Made by a program: the position numbers and the translations under genes. DNA of 11,633 nt. Origin: Candidatus Saccharimonadota bacterium. GTDB lineage: Bacteria > Patescibacteriota > Saccharimonadia > Saccharimonadales > Saccharimonadaceae. Location of the stretch: positions 1-11,633 of the forward strand of contig JACQGD010000043.1 of NCBI GenBank assembly GCA_016199685.1, in the 5' to 3' direction. The notes under the pieces are model-generated. The model was not told the DNA's origin, did not search any database, and saw only the letters and a list, made by a program, of their open reading frames with translations. Of the stretch, positions 5,167 through 11,633 are shown piece after piece (position 1 is the stretch's first letter; each line of letters opens with the position of its first letter).

Positions 5167-5868
5167 CTATGAAAACAGTATTGCTCGTGCTTGGTCAAGC
5201 GTTTGACAGTGCGTGACATTGCTAGGCACACTCCCTTGCTGAGAAGGAAGAATGTTTGCCTTGTCAACAACGTAGAAGCCCTGCGACGGCGCTGGCGGAA
5301 ATCCATCGAAACTCACTGCCTTATCATCGATCATAACGACTCTATGCGCCGTACCTCCGCCAAATTCCTGTGGCAAATGGAATAATCCATCATCGCGTTG
5401 CCAACTTGCGACGAGACGCCCCTTTTCTTTTTGAGCCAAAATAATTCGATGTACATGATTGAAGCCAGCAGCGGTAAGCTTGAGATGCTGCCACAATGGG
5501 TTGCCGTAGGTTAAGATACCGTAGCGTTCATGACGTTCGCCTAGGAAAGCCAGGAGTTCATTAGCGCCCGGAAGGAGCATGTTAAATGCGCGAGATTCAT
5601 GAATAAACTGTTTCTCTAGCTCGCTCCAGCGATCGAGTTCGCCGCTATCGGCCAGATGGTCACGTACATAACTTGCCGTATCGAACGAATCACCGCGAGC
5701 CTTCACATCGGCATTTGCAGCTTCGATGCGCTCTCGTGGAATAGAAATATACTGCTGAGCTATTCCTATAAACACATCGAGAAGCTTGTCAGAGTCGGCA
5801 AGCGTCCGATCGAAATCAACAATATAGAAAGCAGTGTCGTTATTTCCGTGATTGGCGGGCATATTCAT
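5167..5868 (-). CDS. HAD-superfamily hydrolase
   Basis: A 233-residue haloacid-dehalogenase-fold protein, probably a small-molecule phosphatase. Motif I is DFDRT (D18 nucleophile, D20 acid/base, T22). Motif II is the Thr of ILTYGN (T120). The motif III lysine is in QKEKG (K147 or K149). Motif IV is the MIDDK pair (D181/D182). Residues about 25-105 between motifs I and II form an alpha-helical cap of the C1 type. Substrate cannot be read from sequence. The start at ATG 5868 overlaps the end of yvcK by 29 nt (alternative ATG 5862); there is no clear Shine-Dalgarno, so translational coupling to yvcK is likely. The catalytic set is complete, so an active enzyme is expected. It lies in an operon with a GH1 glycosidase and YvcK, which hints at a sugar-phosphate substrate, an inference only. 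Confidence 0.85.
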   Translation of the reverse strand: MNMPANHGNNDTAFYIVDFDRTLADSDKLLDVFIGIAQQYISIPRERIEAANADVKARGDSFDTASYVRDHLADSGELDRWSELEKQFIHESRAFNMLLPGANELLAFLGERHERYGILTYGNPLWQHLKLTAAGFNHVHRIILAQKEKGRLVASWQRDDGLFHLPQEFGGGTAHRVVMIDDKAVSFDGFPPAPSQGFYVVDKANILPSQQGSVPSNVTHCQTLDQARAILFS

Positions 5869-6865
5869 ATAGTTCGATTATAGCATTACTTACCGCCGCT
5901 GCATCGTGACGAATAAGCGTGCGACTTGCAGCAATAGGATCGGATTTGTTTGCATTTTGCCAGATAGAACCCGAGAGAAGTTTGGCGCCAGCTGCGATAT
6001 ACGTTGCATTATGAAGCTTTTGTTGATCATACAAGACACTTGCCTCACCGGCCTTCGCATACTTATGCAAAAGCTCGTCACTTGGCTTTTCGGTATTGAA
6101 TAACACTGCATCAAGAAATGGAACTCCCGCAAATCGCTCGATCTCATCAGCAAAATCGCTTACCTCGTATCCATCTGTCTGACCTGGCTTCGTGACGAGA
6201 TTACACACATAGACTTTGAATGCCTTTGTTTTCGCAAGTGCTTCGCCAATTCCCGGAACGATGAGCGCCGGCGCGAGGCTACCATAGAGACTTCCGGGAG
6301 CTACAATGACGATGTCAGCTGTTTCAATTGCCCGCAGCGCTCGTGGATTTGGCGCAGCCGCAGGCTCAAGCCACAGTTTTGGACGCTCACCATCAAAATC
6401 CATATCGGCAATCTGAAACTCACCATGGACGTCTTCACCAGCTTTATTTTGCATTGCAAGTGTGACATTCGTCAGCGTAATAGGTTCGACAACTCCTTTT
6501 ACGTTGAGGACTTCACTTGCCATTTCGACACCTCTGCCAAAATCACCGGTCATTTTTTCAAGTGCGCTGAGAAATAAATTCCCGAAAGCATGTCCCTTCA
6601 GACTCCCCTCTTCAAATCGATAACTAAATAGGTCACGTATATTTGGTGAGTCGCTCAGCGCCACAAGACACTGCCTCACGTCGCCTGGAGGAAGTGCACC
6701 GAGCTCGTCTCGCAGCACGCCTGTACTTCCCCCGTCATCTGCCATATTGACGAGTGCTGCGATCTGCGAGGTATGGTCTTTTAAAGCCGAAAGAAGCGTG
6801 AAGCTTCCCGTTCCACCACCAATCACTGCAATTTTTATCTCAGTACGTGCAAATGGCTCCTTCAC
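5840..6865 (-). CDS. yvcK: YvcK/CofD-like protein (putative gluconeogenesis factor)
   Basis: The protein is a 341-residue member of the YvcK branch of the CofD-like family. In Bacillus and mycobacteria YvcK/CuvA binds UDP-sugars such as UDP-GlcNAc and is needed for growth on gluconeogenic carbon sources and for cell shape. Seen: an N-terminal Rossmann-type strand and loop (IKIAVIGGGTGS, 10-21), NMADDGGSTG (40-49), PPGDVRQCLVALS, KGHAFGNLFLSAL, the typical IVIVAPGSLYGSLAPAL and CNLVTKPGQTDGYEVSDF. Length fits the family (about 310-340). It starts with GTG at 6865, overlapping the GH1 stop by one base (TAGTG), with a GAGG about 4 nt upstream. No in-frame ATG stands between it and the conserved core. 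The tight overlaps with the GH1 gene before and the HAD gene after indicate one coupled operon. Confidence 0.92.
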   Translation of the reverse strand: MKEPFARTEIKIAVIGGGTGSFTLLSALKDHTSQIAALVNMADDGGSTGVLRDELGALPPGDVRQCLVALSDSPNIRDLFSYRFEEGSLKGHAFGNLFLSALEKMTGDFGRGVEMASEVLNVKGVVEPITLTNVTLAMQNKAGEDVHGEFQIADMDFDGERPKLWLEPAAAPNPRALRAIETADIVIVAPGSLYGSLAPALIVPGIGEALAKTKAFKVYVCNLVTKPGQTDGYEVSDFADEIERFAGVPFLDAVLFNTEKPSDELLHKYAKAGEASVLYDQQKLHNATYIAAGAKLLSGSIWQNANKSDPIAASRTLIRHDAAAVSNAIIELYEYARQSRK

Positions 6866-8130
6866 TACGCCTCACTCCGAATCTTCTTAAGTAATTTTGC
6901 ATACCAAATAGCGCTCGGGCGAGGACTTCGCTTATACGTCTTGTAGTCAACAGCAATCAAGCCGAACCGCGGCCACTTGCCTTTGTCCCATTCAAAATTA
7001 TCGAGCAAGCTCCAGTGGAGGTATCCTTCAAGTTTTACCCCGCTACGCATCGCACGCTGCATAGCGATAATTGTCTGCATGAGCCACCACTGACGATGCT
7101 CGTCCGTACTATCAGCAAGGCCGTTTTCGGTGATGATGATCGGTAAATCATATTTATCGTGAAGCCGCTCAAGTGCTTGTTCGAGATTCGCCGGGCTAAG
7201 ATCCCAGCCCATATCACTTGTTTTGACATCTGGATTGTGGACGCGGTAACCGTAGACTCGATTACTAAAATAGTAATTGACCCCTAAGAAGTCACATTGT
7301 TTCACAACTTTCTTTAGGAAGTAATCATCCTGAAAATATTGAAACAGCTCAGCACTCTTTCGGCTCAATAGTGCATTATCCCCCGCGTAGAAATAGTTGG
7401 AGTTTTTCGCGACTGAAACCTTATAGCGACGATTCATCGTATGGATCGCTTTTGCCGTCCTGTTATGTGCCAATGCTAAGTTATTCATAACCGTGCGCCA
7501 TTTTCGCTTACTCGATACTGCTGGAGGCCAACTTGCCAAATAGTAGCTTTCGGTTGCATATACCTCTGGCTCGTTAATCGTGATGATGTAGCGAACAGAT
7601 GGACCGAGTTCACTCACAATCTTCTCTGCAAAACGAACGAAGTATTGTACATTTTTACGCTGCTCAAACCCACCCATTTCACTAAACCAAACAGGGAGTG
7701 TGAAATGGAATAGCGTGATCACCGGCTCAATCCCCCGTTTTTTCAATGCATCGATGTACTGAACGTAGTGCTCGATTCCTTCTGCACTCCATACACCCTC
7801 TTCGGGCTCAATACGCGACCACTCAATACTAAAGCGAAATGAGTTCATATTCATTTTCTTTATAATCTCAAAATCATGCTCGTATAATTGATAGTGGTTA
7901 GCCGCTGCACCAGAGATGTAATTATCTGGATTGGTCGCATCTTTCTTTATGTCATCCCAGTTTGGAAGATCGCCGTATTGGTATTCAGCCTGTGCTGCGA
8001 GCGTCTTGGCATGCTCAAGCTCCCAGACTGTCCATTGGTTATGTGTGTTACCCTCGACTTGATGAGCTGCGACAGCAGCGCCCCAGAGGAATCGTTTTGG
8101 AAATTGAAGCGACTGTTTTGGTGATGTCAT
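6865..8130 (-). CDS. Glycoside hydrolase family 1 beta-glycosidase
   Basis: A 421-residue GH1 enzyme, a retaining (beta/alpha)8-barrel hydrolase of beta-glucosides or beta-galactosides. The acid/base is E187 in TINEPEVY and the nucleophile E335 in IITENGLAD. Substrate-site residues include Q24 (FLWGAAVAAHQVEG), the HFTLPVW segment (142-148), W373 and the DNFEW motif with E380/W381. There is no signal peptide, so it should act in the cytoplasm. It is shorter than the common 440-480. Phospho-glycosidase versus plain glycosidase cannot be decided with certainty; E380-W381 at the +4 loop is the pattern of non-phosphorylated beta-glucosidases. The ATG at 8130 has no Shine-Dalgarno and lies 9 nt from a perfect TATAAT, so the mRNA is probably leaderless. 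First gene of an operon with yvcK and the HAD gene. Confidence 0.93.
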   Translation of the reverse strand: MTSPKQSLQFPKRFLWGAAVAAHQVEGNTHNQWTVWELEHAKTLAAQAEYQYGDLPNWDDIKKDATNPDNYISGAAANHYQLYEHDFEIIKKMNMNSFRFSIEWSRIEPEEGVWSAEGIEHYVQYIDALKKRGIEPVITLFHFTLPVWFSEMGGFEQRKNVQYFVRFAEKIVSELGPSVRYIITINEPEVYATESYYLASWPPAVSSKRKWRTVMNNLALAHNRTAKAIHTMNRRYKVSVAKNSNYFYAGDNALLSRKSAELFQYFQDDYFLKKVVKQCDFLGVNYYFSNRVYGYRVHNPDVKTSDMGWDLSPANLEQALERLHDKYDLPIIITENGLADSTDEHRQWWLMQTIIAMQRAMRSGVKLEGYLHWSLLDNFEWDKGKWPRFGLIAVDYKTYKRSPRPSAIWYAKLLKKIRSEA

Positions 8131-8138
8131 ATCTATGT

Positions 8139-8147
8139 ATTATAGCA
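8139..8147 (-). promoter_or_regulatory. Extended -10 promoter of the GH1-yvcK operon
   Basis: On the minus strand TGC-TATAAT (TATAAT at 8139-8144, TGC at 8145-8147) is a perfect extended -10. No recognisable -35 is seen at the 17-bp position (8162-8167). Transcription should start near 8132, 1-3 nt before the ATG at 8130. The expected -35 position coincides with the -10 of the divergent gene. Confidence 0.7.
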
Positions 8148-8160
8148 TTGGACTTTTTAG

Positions 8161-8166
8161 TATAAT
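8161..8166 (+). promoter_or_regulatory. -10 box of the LssY_C-domain gene
   Basis: A perfect TATAAT 9 nt before the ATG at 8176, implying a start near 8173 and a leaderless mRNA. The -35 position (about 8138-8143) reads TATTAT, a poor match, and is at the same time the -10 of the divergent GH1 promoter. Confidence 0.6.
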
Positions 8167-8175
8167 AACGACAAG

Positions 8176-9024
8176 ATGGTACGTTTTTTACTTCGCAGCC
8201 TTTGGCGCTTGCTTATTCTGATTCTTGGTGTTTGCGCACTTGGGCTCATTGTCGCGATATTATGGCCAGAATCAAATGGCCGATTCGCAATCTTCCTGAC
8301 CCTCCTTGTTACGTATTGCCTCATGGCTTACGCTGTCATTCCTAATCTCATGCGACTATTCCATGTGTTCTCCCGCCCCGACCATATTCCACTGTATGTC
8401 ACAACTGGAGATGGCTGGCCGTCAGACCCTGTGAATATCTCACTCGTAGTACACAGTCGAGCCCACCTCGAAGCGGCCATGATGCAAGCAGGGTGGGACA
8501 AAGCCGACCCGCTTACATTTTCAAATGGATTTCGTGAAGTTAGTTCAATTATTTTTAACCACTCGTACCCCGAGGCGCCCTTAAGTAACCTCTATCTCTT
8601 CGATAGACCACACGATATTGGATTCGAGATATCAACCAATTGTCGTGGAAGTGCCCGCACTCGTCATCACGTGCGATTTTGGCGACTAGACGAGCCGATA
8701 GCCGGGTCAAGGAATGAGAAACACTACCACTTCTGGCAGGAAAAACTACAGCATATGTTTAAAGGCAAACGAGAAGTTTGGGTCGGTGCTGCAACAGAAG
8801 AAACAAAAGCCATCGATATTCAGTGGCGCACCGGCCGGCTGACCCATGGCGGCAGTCATGAATCAGATAAAGAACGTGATTTCATTATCGAAACACTATC
8901 AAATCAGAAGCTTGTCGCAAAGGTCTATGTGAGTGAGCCGGGCGAAGAGCTCCGCTTTCGCGGGCAACAATTCCGTACATTTTACATCAGTGATGGCAGT
9001 ATCAAAATTGCTCGTCTTCGTTAA
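8176..9024 (+). CDS. Membrane-anchored protein with LssY C-terminal-type domain
   Basis: A 282-residue protein with two hydrophobic helices near the N-terminus (about 11-30 and 37-58), followed by a soluble domain (about 80-245) resembling the LssY_C domain (DUF, PF14067-like). Features of that domain are visible: a DPVNISLVVHSRAHLEAAMMQAGW strand and helix, a YPEAPLSNLYLFDRPHDIGFE segment (130-151), the RTRHHVRFWR motif (161-170), VWVGAATEETKAID (201-214) and THGGSHESDKERDFIIETL (223-241). LssY_C also occurs fused to PAP2/DedA-type membrane proteins; here it stands alone with its own anchor. The biochemical role of LssY_C is not established. The ATG at 8176 is chosen because the -10 box leaves no room for an earlier start. 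It is transcribed away from the GH1 operon and converges on the helicase gene with only 25 bp between. Confidence 0.75.
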   Translation: MVRFLLRSLWRLLILILGVCALGLIVAILWPESNGRFAIFLTLLVTYCLMAYAVIPNLMRLFHVFSRPDHIPLYVTTGDGWPSDPVNISLVVHSRAHLEAAMMQAGWDKADPLTFSNGFREVSSIIFNHSYPEAPLSNLYLFDRPHDIGFEISTNCRGSARTRHHVRFWRLDEPIAGSRNEKHYHFWQEKLQHMFKGKREVWVGAATEETKAIDIQWRTGRLTHGGSHESDKERDFIIETLSNQKLVAKVYVSEPGEELRFRGQQFRTFYISDGSIKIARLR

Positions 9025-9049
9025 CCGGCAACCACCGAGAGACTATTGA

Positions 9050-10573
9050 CTAAGAAATAACATCCTCACCATAGTGCTTTTGCAGGCGCATCTTGATACT
9101 TCCCTCGTGCCGTCCTAGCTTTTTGCTAAGATCCTTGAGTTCAACACCGTTAGTAAATTCCTGCTTCAAAAGCGCATCGTCTGCATCCTCCCATGACATA
9201 TACGCCTTGGGGTACGTCTCGCGCATCTTTGCAATCTTTTCAGACCATCCAGATGCAGTTGCCTTTTGTTTTGGCACCGCCGTGTGCTTACGAGAAGCGG
9301 CTTTTTCCGACAGGTGCGCAAACCGTTTCACATCATTTGCCGCTCGACTGCGAAGATTTTCATCGATCTGCTGCGCATCGCCACTCACCGAAAGCGCCAT
9401 TCGGTTAATACCCGTCAAATAGAGATTTTCCAGATTTTTTACACGGCTTAATGCAACATATCCCATACCTTCGACGAATGCCTTACGTAGATCAATCCTA
9501 GCCGCATCGAGTGTCATACCCTGAGATTTATGAACGGTAATCGCCCACGCAAGCCGCAAAGGAATCTGCGTGATACTTGCACGTTTCTTGTCACCATCCC
9601 GCAGCTCCCAGCTATCTGGTATCATTGTAACTACCTTACCATTTTGAAACTCGACAATGGGATATTCTGTCGCCTGGTCGAATTCAGTAACCGTACCAAT
9701 ACTTCCGTTTGCATATCGACGGTCGGCCGCATTCTTAACCGCCATAACTAGCGCGCCTTTCTTGAGGCGGAGTGTTGCAGGCGCCAACACAGAACGTTGT
9801 AAATTCTCTACGTAATTATCAGCACCCGTCGTCGTTTGTGTATAAAAAAGCTCATCGCCGCCAAGCTCATCGAGGCGTCCTTCGTTGAGTTTATCGACAT
9901 CGATGTTTACCGTATGGAGCTCTGTCAGTAACGCACCTTCTGGAGGCTTGACGTCAACTCTTTGGAGCAACTTCTCTGCATGGTGTCGTCGTATATCACC
10001 ACCTCGCAGTGCATTGAGGATATCGAGCAATATTTCATCATCCTGGCGATGTTGCTCCTGCAGGTAGCAAATTGTTGGATCAAGCTCCTGCCACGCGTTA
10101 CCATGCACAACAAATCCACCAGAGCGACTATCACCCCTATTAATAGGAGGCAACTGGAAAAAGTCACCTGACATAATCAACTGAATTCCCCCAAATGGAA
10201 CGTCTGGCTTTTTACGAACGAGACGACATGCATCATCTACCATATCGAGGCGATAATCGTGTAGCATACTGATCTCATCGATAATGAGAACATCAGTTTT
10301 CTCAATAATTTCTCGGCGACCCTTAGCAATATGATCTGCGAAGCCGGTTGGTAATTGATCAAGCACACCAATGCCTGCCCAGGAATGAATCGTCGTTCCG
10401 CCTAGGTGCGTTGCAGCAAGTCCTGTCGTAGCAGTCACTGAAACATGTTTACCGTCAGCTTTTGCAAGCTTGATAAACTGATTCAATACGTATGTTTTTC
10501 CCGCGCCTGCCGGCCCCGTAAGTAGTACGCTTTCGCCGGCAAGCATAATTTCTAATGCAAGTCCCTGATTCAT
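9050..10573 (-). CDS. Pif1/RecD2-like SF1B DNA helicase with C-terminal helical domain
   Basis: A 507-residue ATP-dependent 5'-3' helicase of superfamily 1. Seen in order: Walker A GPAGAGKT (20-27), motif Ia VTATTGLAATHL (46-57), Walker B LIIDEISM (96-103), motif III GDFFQLPP (136-143), EQHRQ arginine motif IV (173-177), motif V AITVHKSQGMTL (344-355) and motif VI YVALSRVK (372-379). This pattern, with TTIHSWAG after motif Ia, is Pif1-like. Residues about 460-503 (WEDADDALLKQEF...LSKKLGRHEGSIKMRLQK) form a small helix-turn-helix-like tail, similar to an accessory domain found at the C-terminus of other helicases and nucleases; it probably binds DNA. Pif1 enzymes unwind G-quadruplexes and R-loops and assist replication or repair. 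The ATG at 10573 lies 8 nt from TATACT, with no Shine-Dalgarno, suggesting a leaderless mRNA. Confidence 0.92.
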   Translation of the reverse strand: MNQGLALEIMLAGESVLLTGPAGAGKTYVLNQFIKLAKADGKHVSVTATTGLAATHLGGTTIHSWAGIGVLDQLPTGFADHIAKGRREIIEKTDVLIIDEISMLHDYRLDMVDDACRLVRKKPDVPFGGIQLIMSGDFFQLPPINRGDSRSGGFVVHGNAWQELDPTICYLQEQHRQDDEILLDILNALRGGDIRRHHAEKLLQRVDVKPPEGALLTELHTVNIDVDKLNEGRLDELGGDELFYTQTTTGADNYVENLQRSVLAPATLRLKKGALVMAVKNAADRRYANGSIGTVTEFDQATEYPIVEFQNGKVVTMIPDSWELRDGDKKRASITQIPLRLAWAITVHKSQGMTLDAARIDLRKAFVEGMGYVALSRVKNLENLYLTGINRMALSVSGDAQQIDENLRSRAANDVKRFAHLSEKAASRKHTAVPKQKATASGWSEKIAKMRETYPKAYMSWEDADDALLKQEFTNGVELKDLSKKLGRHEGSIKMRLQKHYGEDVIS

Positions 10574-10580
10574 TCTATCT

Positions 10581-10586
10581 AGTATA
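10581..10586 (-). promoter_or_regulatory. -10 box of the helicase gene
   Basis: TATACT on the minus strand (5 of 6 against TATAAT), ending 8 nt before the ATG at 10573. No convincing -35 is seen 16-18 bp upstream. A start near 10574 would make the transcript leaderless. Confidence 0.5.
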
Positions 10587-10648
10587 CACCGTGGTTCTTA
10601 ACTTCTTATAAACTCTCTCGTACTTGATGATGCAAATCACTCCAATAC

Positions 10649-10677
10649 TTGTGTGAAACTCCAAAATCGCTTATGCT
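10649..10677 (+). promoter_or_regulatory. Candidate promoter of the pilin-like gene
   Basis: TTGTGT (10649-10654) and TATGCT (10672-10677) with a 17-bp spacer, each at 4 of 6 matches to consensus. The -10 ends 11 nt before the ATG at 10689, and there is no Shine-Dalgarno. Confidence 0.45.
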
Positions 10678-10688
10678 ATTGGTACCTT

Positions 10689-11024
10689 ATGATAACGACA
10701 CCACGAAAAAAAATAAATGGATTTACCATCGTCGAACTCATTGTTATTATCGTGACACTCGGAATTCTCGTTACGATTGGCACCGTTGGCTGGGGTGGCC
10801 TAAAAACCAACTCTGAGAACAAATCTCGTATATCTGAGCTCAACCAATGGAAGGGTACATTTGAACTCTACAAATCTCGCTTTGCGGTCTATCCATCTCC
10901 TGCGCTCGACGGTGCATACTGTATGGGTATTACCGCGACGGGCAATTGCGGCGTCAATGGCGCAATTCTTGAAAATGCGGCGCTGAATACCGAAATTGCG
11001 CGTACTGGGAAACTTCCTATGTAG
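10689..11024 (+). CDS. Type IV pilin-like (prepilin) protein, 3' end missing
   Basis: The leader MITTPRKKING is followed by FTIVELIVIIVTLGILVTIG: a short basic leader, a Gly at -1 (G11), Phe at +1 and Glu at +5 (E16), the prepilin-peptidase motif of type IV pilins and pseudopilins. The following hydrophobic helix (to about 34) and the segment SRISELNQWKGTFELYKSRFAVYP fit the alpha1 helix of Patescibacteria pilins. A cysteine pair region (YCMGITATGNC) follows. I choose ATG 10689 rather than the in-frame GTG 10653, because the leader then has normal length and the promoter lies between. The product stops at 111 residues, directly after TGKLP, where relatives usually continue for about 40-80 residues. 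The stop (11022-11024) belongs to sequence of the convergent neighbour. A truncated pilin is the best reading. Confidence 0.85.
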   Translation: MITTPRKKINGFTIVELIVIIVTLGILVTIGTVGWGGLKTNSENKSRISELNQWKGTFELYKSRFAVYPSPALDGAYCMGITATGNCGVNGAILENAALNTEIARTGKLPM

Positions 11025-11633
11025 TCTTCATTAATTAAATTAACGAATGTATCAAGGTCACTTCCATCCATAATAATAATTGCACCAGCGTCATCGGTCA
11101 TAAGCTCAAGCTGCATGTCGTCAGCATATTCGATCGCTTGCTCCTGCGTCACGTTACCGATTTCCATTTTCTGTAGCTTGTTAAATACTTTCTTTTTCTC
11201 GCGAACCAGACTCTGAAGATCAAGTCCATCAGGGAAACTCAGTTTAAAGAGTTTTTCAATCTCCTCGACCTTCTGGTCGGCAAGCTGGAGTTTCTTGTAT
11301 TCGTAGTTAAAAAGTTTCTCGAATTTCGCCTGGTTAAACACAAAGATATCTTTATCGATAATAAGTACTTGGTTGTCATCTGGCATCTTAAGACCGATTT
11401 CAGCCTGGAAACTACCAAACTTACCTTCTCGAAATTCCCACGCCGTTGCACCTTTGAGGACATTTCCCTGCTGGATTGCTTTAATCGAATAGAAAGCCTT
11501 CTTCGGATCATCTTTATGCGTAAAGCGCGCGACAACACCCTTGATACGTTTAAATTCATGCTCTTGTTCACTGAATTCAACGATATCATGTCGTTCGTGT
11601 TCGATCAGATGGATCAGAGTTTCAGCGCGACCA
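10889..11633 (-). CDS. KwaB-like (DUF4868-type) protein, truncated at both ends
   Basis: The frame is open from the right edge of the window; the N-terminus lies outside. Visible native sequence runs about 206 residues, from GRAETLIHLIEHERHD through FREGKFGSFQAEIGLKMP, LIIDKDIFVFNQAKFEKLFNY, the helical stretch to VNKLINEDYI-like VNLINEDYI, ending at about 11020. This pattern (AxW-like core, then LxIxDKDIFVFNxxxFExLFxY, then a helical region) resembles DUF4868 proteins such as KwaB of the Kiwa anti-phage system. The last roughly 44 residues, down to the stop at 10889, are antisense translation of the pilin gene, so the true C-terminus is lost. KwaA would be a small membrane protein; it is not in the window. 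The family call is from memory of sequence character and is moderate. An ATG at 11386 is internal, not the start. Confidence 0.6.
   Translation of the reverse strand, partial: GRAETLIHLIEHERHDIVEFSEQEHEFKRIKGVVARFTHKDDPKKAFYSIKAIQQGNVLKGATAWEFREGKFGSFQAEIGLKMPDDNQVLIIDKDIFVFNQAKFEKLFNYEYKKLQLADQKVEEIEKLFKLSFPDGLDLQSLVREKKKVFNKLQKMEIGNVTQEQAIEYADDMQLELMTDDAGAIIIMDGSDLDTFVNLINEDYIGSFPVRAISVFSAAFSRIAPLTPQLPVAVIPIQYAPSSAGDG

Noticed and set aside
9025..9049. Possible terminator between the convergent LssY_C and helicase genes.
   Set aside because: Only a 3-bp CGG/CCG pairing is visible, with no U-tract.
10653..10688. GTG start giving the pilin 12 extra residues.
   Set aside because: The promoter elements overlap it, and the prepilin leader has normal length from ATG 10689.
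1..11633. Alternative genetic code with UGA as glycine, as in Gracilibacteria/Absconditabacteria.
   Set aside because: No in-frame UGA within any conserved gene, and UGA ends the 4765-5112 gene directly before its terminator.
1..11633. CRISPR arrays, tRNA/rRNA genes, insertion sequences.
   Set aside because: No regularly spaced repeats, no cloverleaf-like sequence, no transposase or flanking inverted repeats seen.

Overview
This window looks like a chromosomal piece of a Patescibacteria/CPR bacterium, most likely a Saccharibacteria (TM7) relative. The grounds are the character of the proteins: a compact divergent division cluster, a pilin with a GFTIVELI-type leader, a Pif1-like helicase and a DUF4868/KwaB-like protein. 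The genetic code appears standard: no conserved gene has an in-frame UGA, and one gene (4765-5112) ends in UGA directly before a terminator. The lineage is an inference; there is no rRNA or other marker in the window.

Region 1 (1-4420, minus strand) is a division and cell-wall (dcw/mra) cluster read leftwards: mraZ, a 40-codon small ORF, rsmH, a 21-codon small ORF within a structured stretch, an ftsL-like gene, ftsI (PBP) and mraY, which runs off the left edge. It starts from a promoter whose -35/-10 spacer carries tandem GTGGG MraZ boxes, so MraZ autoregulation is expected. The ftsI gene is broken: the N-terminal and C-terminal halves lie in different frames, and a segment of roughly 75-85 codons between them is missing. 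Behind the mraZ promoter stands a perfect 21-bp inverted repeat (4373-4418), a terminator whose arms each contain TTATCCACA, the consensus DnaA box.

Region 2 (4436-8130, minus strand) holds a one-gene unit for a small membrane protein (4436-4636). Next to it is an operon read leftwards from 8130: GH1 beta-glycosidase, YvcK/CofD-like protein (1-nt overlap), HAD-type hydrolase (29-nt overlap) and a short unknown soluble protein, ending in a hairpin terminator at 4722-4760. The set suggests sugar release coupled to central-carbon or envelope control, but that link is inference.

Region 3 (8176-11633) begins with a membrane-anchored LssY_C-domain protein, divergent from the GH1 gene through a 45-bp symmetric promoter region. 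It converges on a Pif1/RecD2-like SF1 helicase on the minus strand. Divergent from the helicase is a type IV pilin-like gene whose 3' end is missing. It is fused at about 11010-11024 to a convergent, equally truncated KwaB-like gene that also runs off the right edge.

Two patterns cut across the window. First, genes that begin transcription units (4636, 8130, 8176, 10573, perhaps 10689) have a -10 box only 7-11 nt from the start codon and no ribosome-binding site, so their mRNAs are probably leaderless. Several operon-internal or long-leader genes carry Shine-Dalgarno sequences instead. Second, there are two separate deletion-type junctions inside genes (ftsI and pilin/KwaB). These could be true lesions or assembly faults. 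I see no rRNA, tRNA, CRISPR array or insertion sequence.
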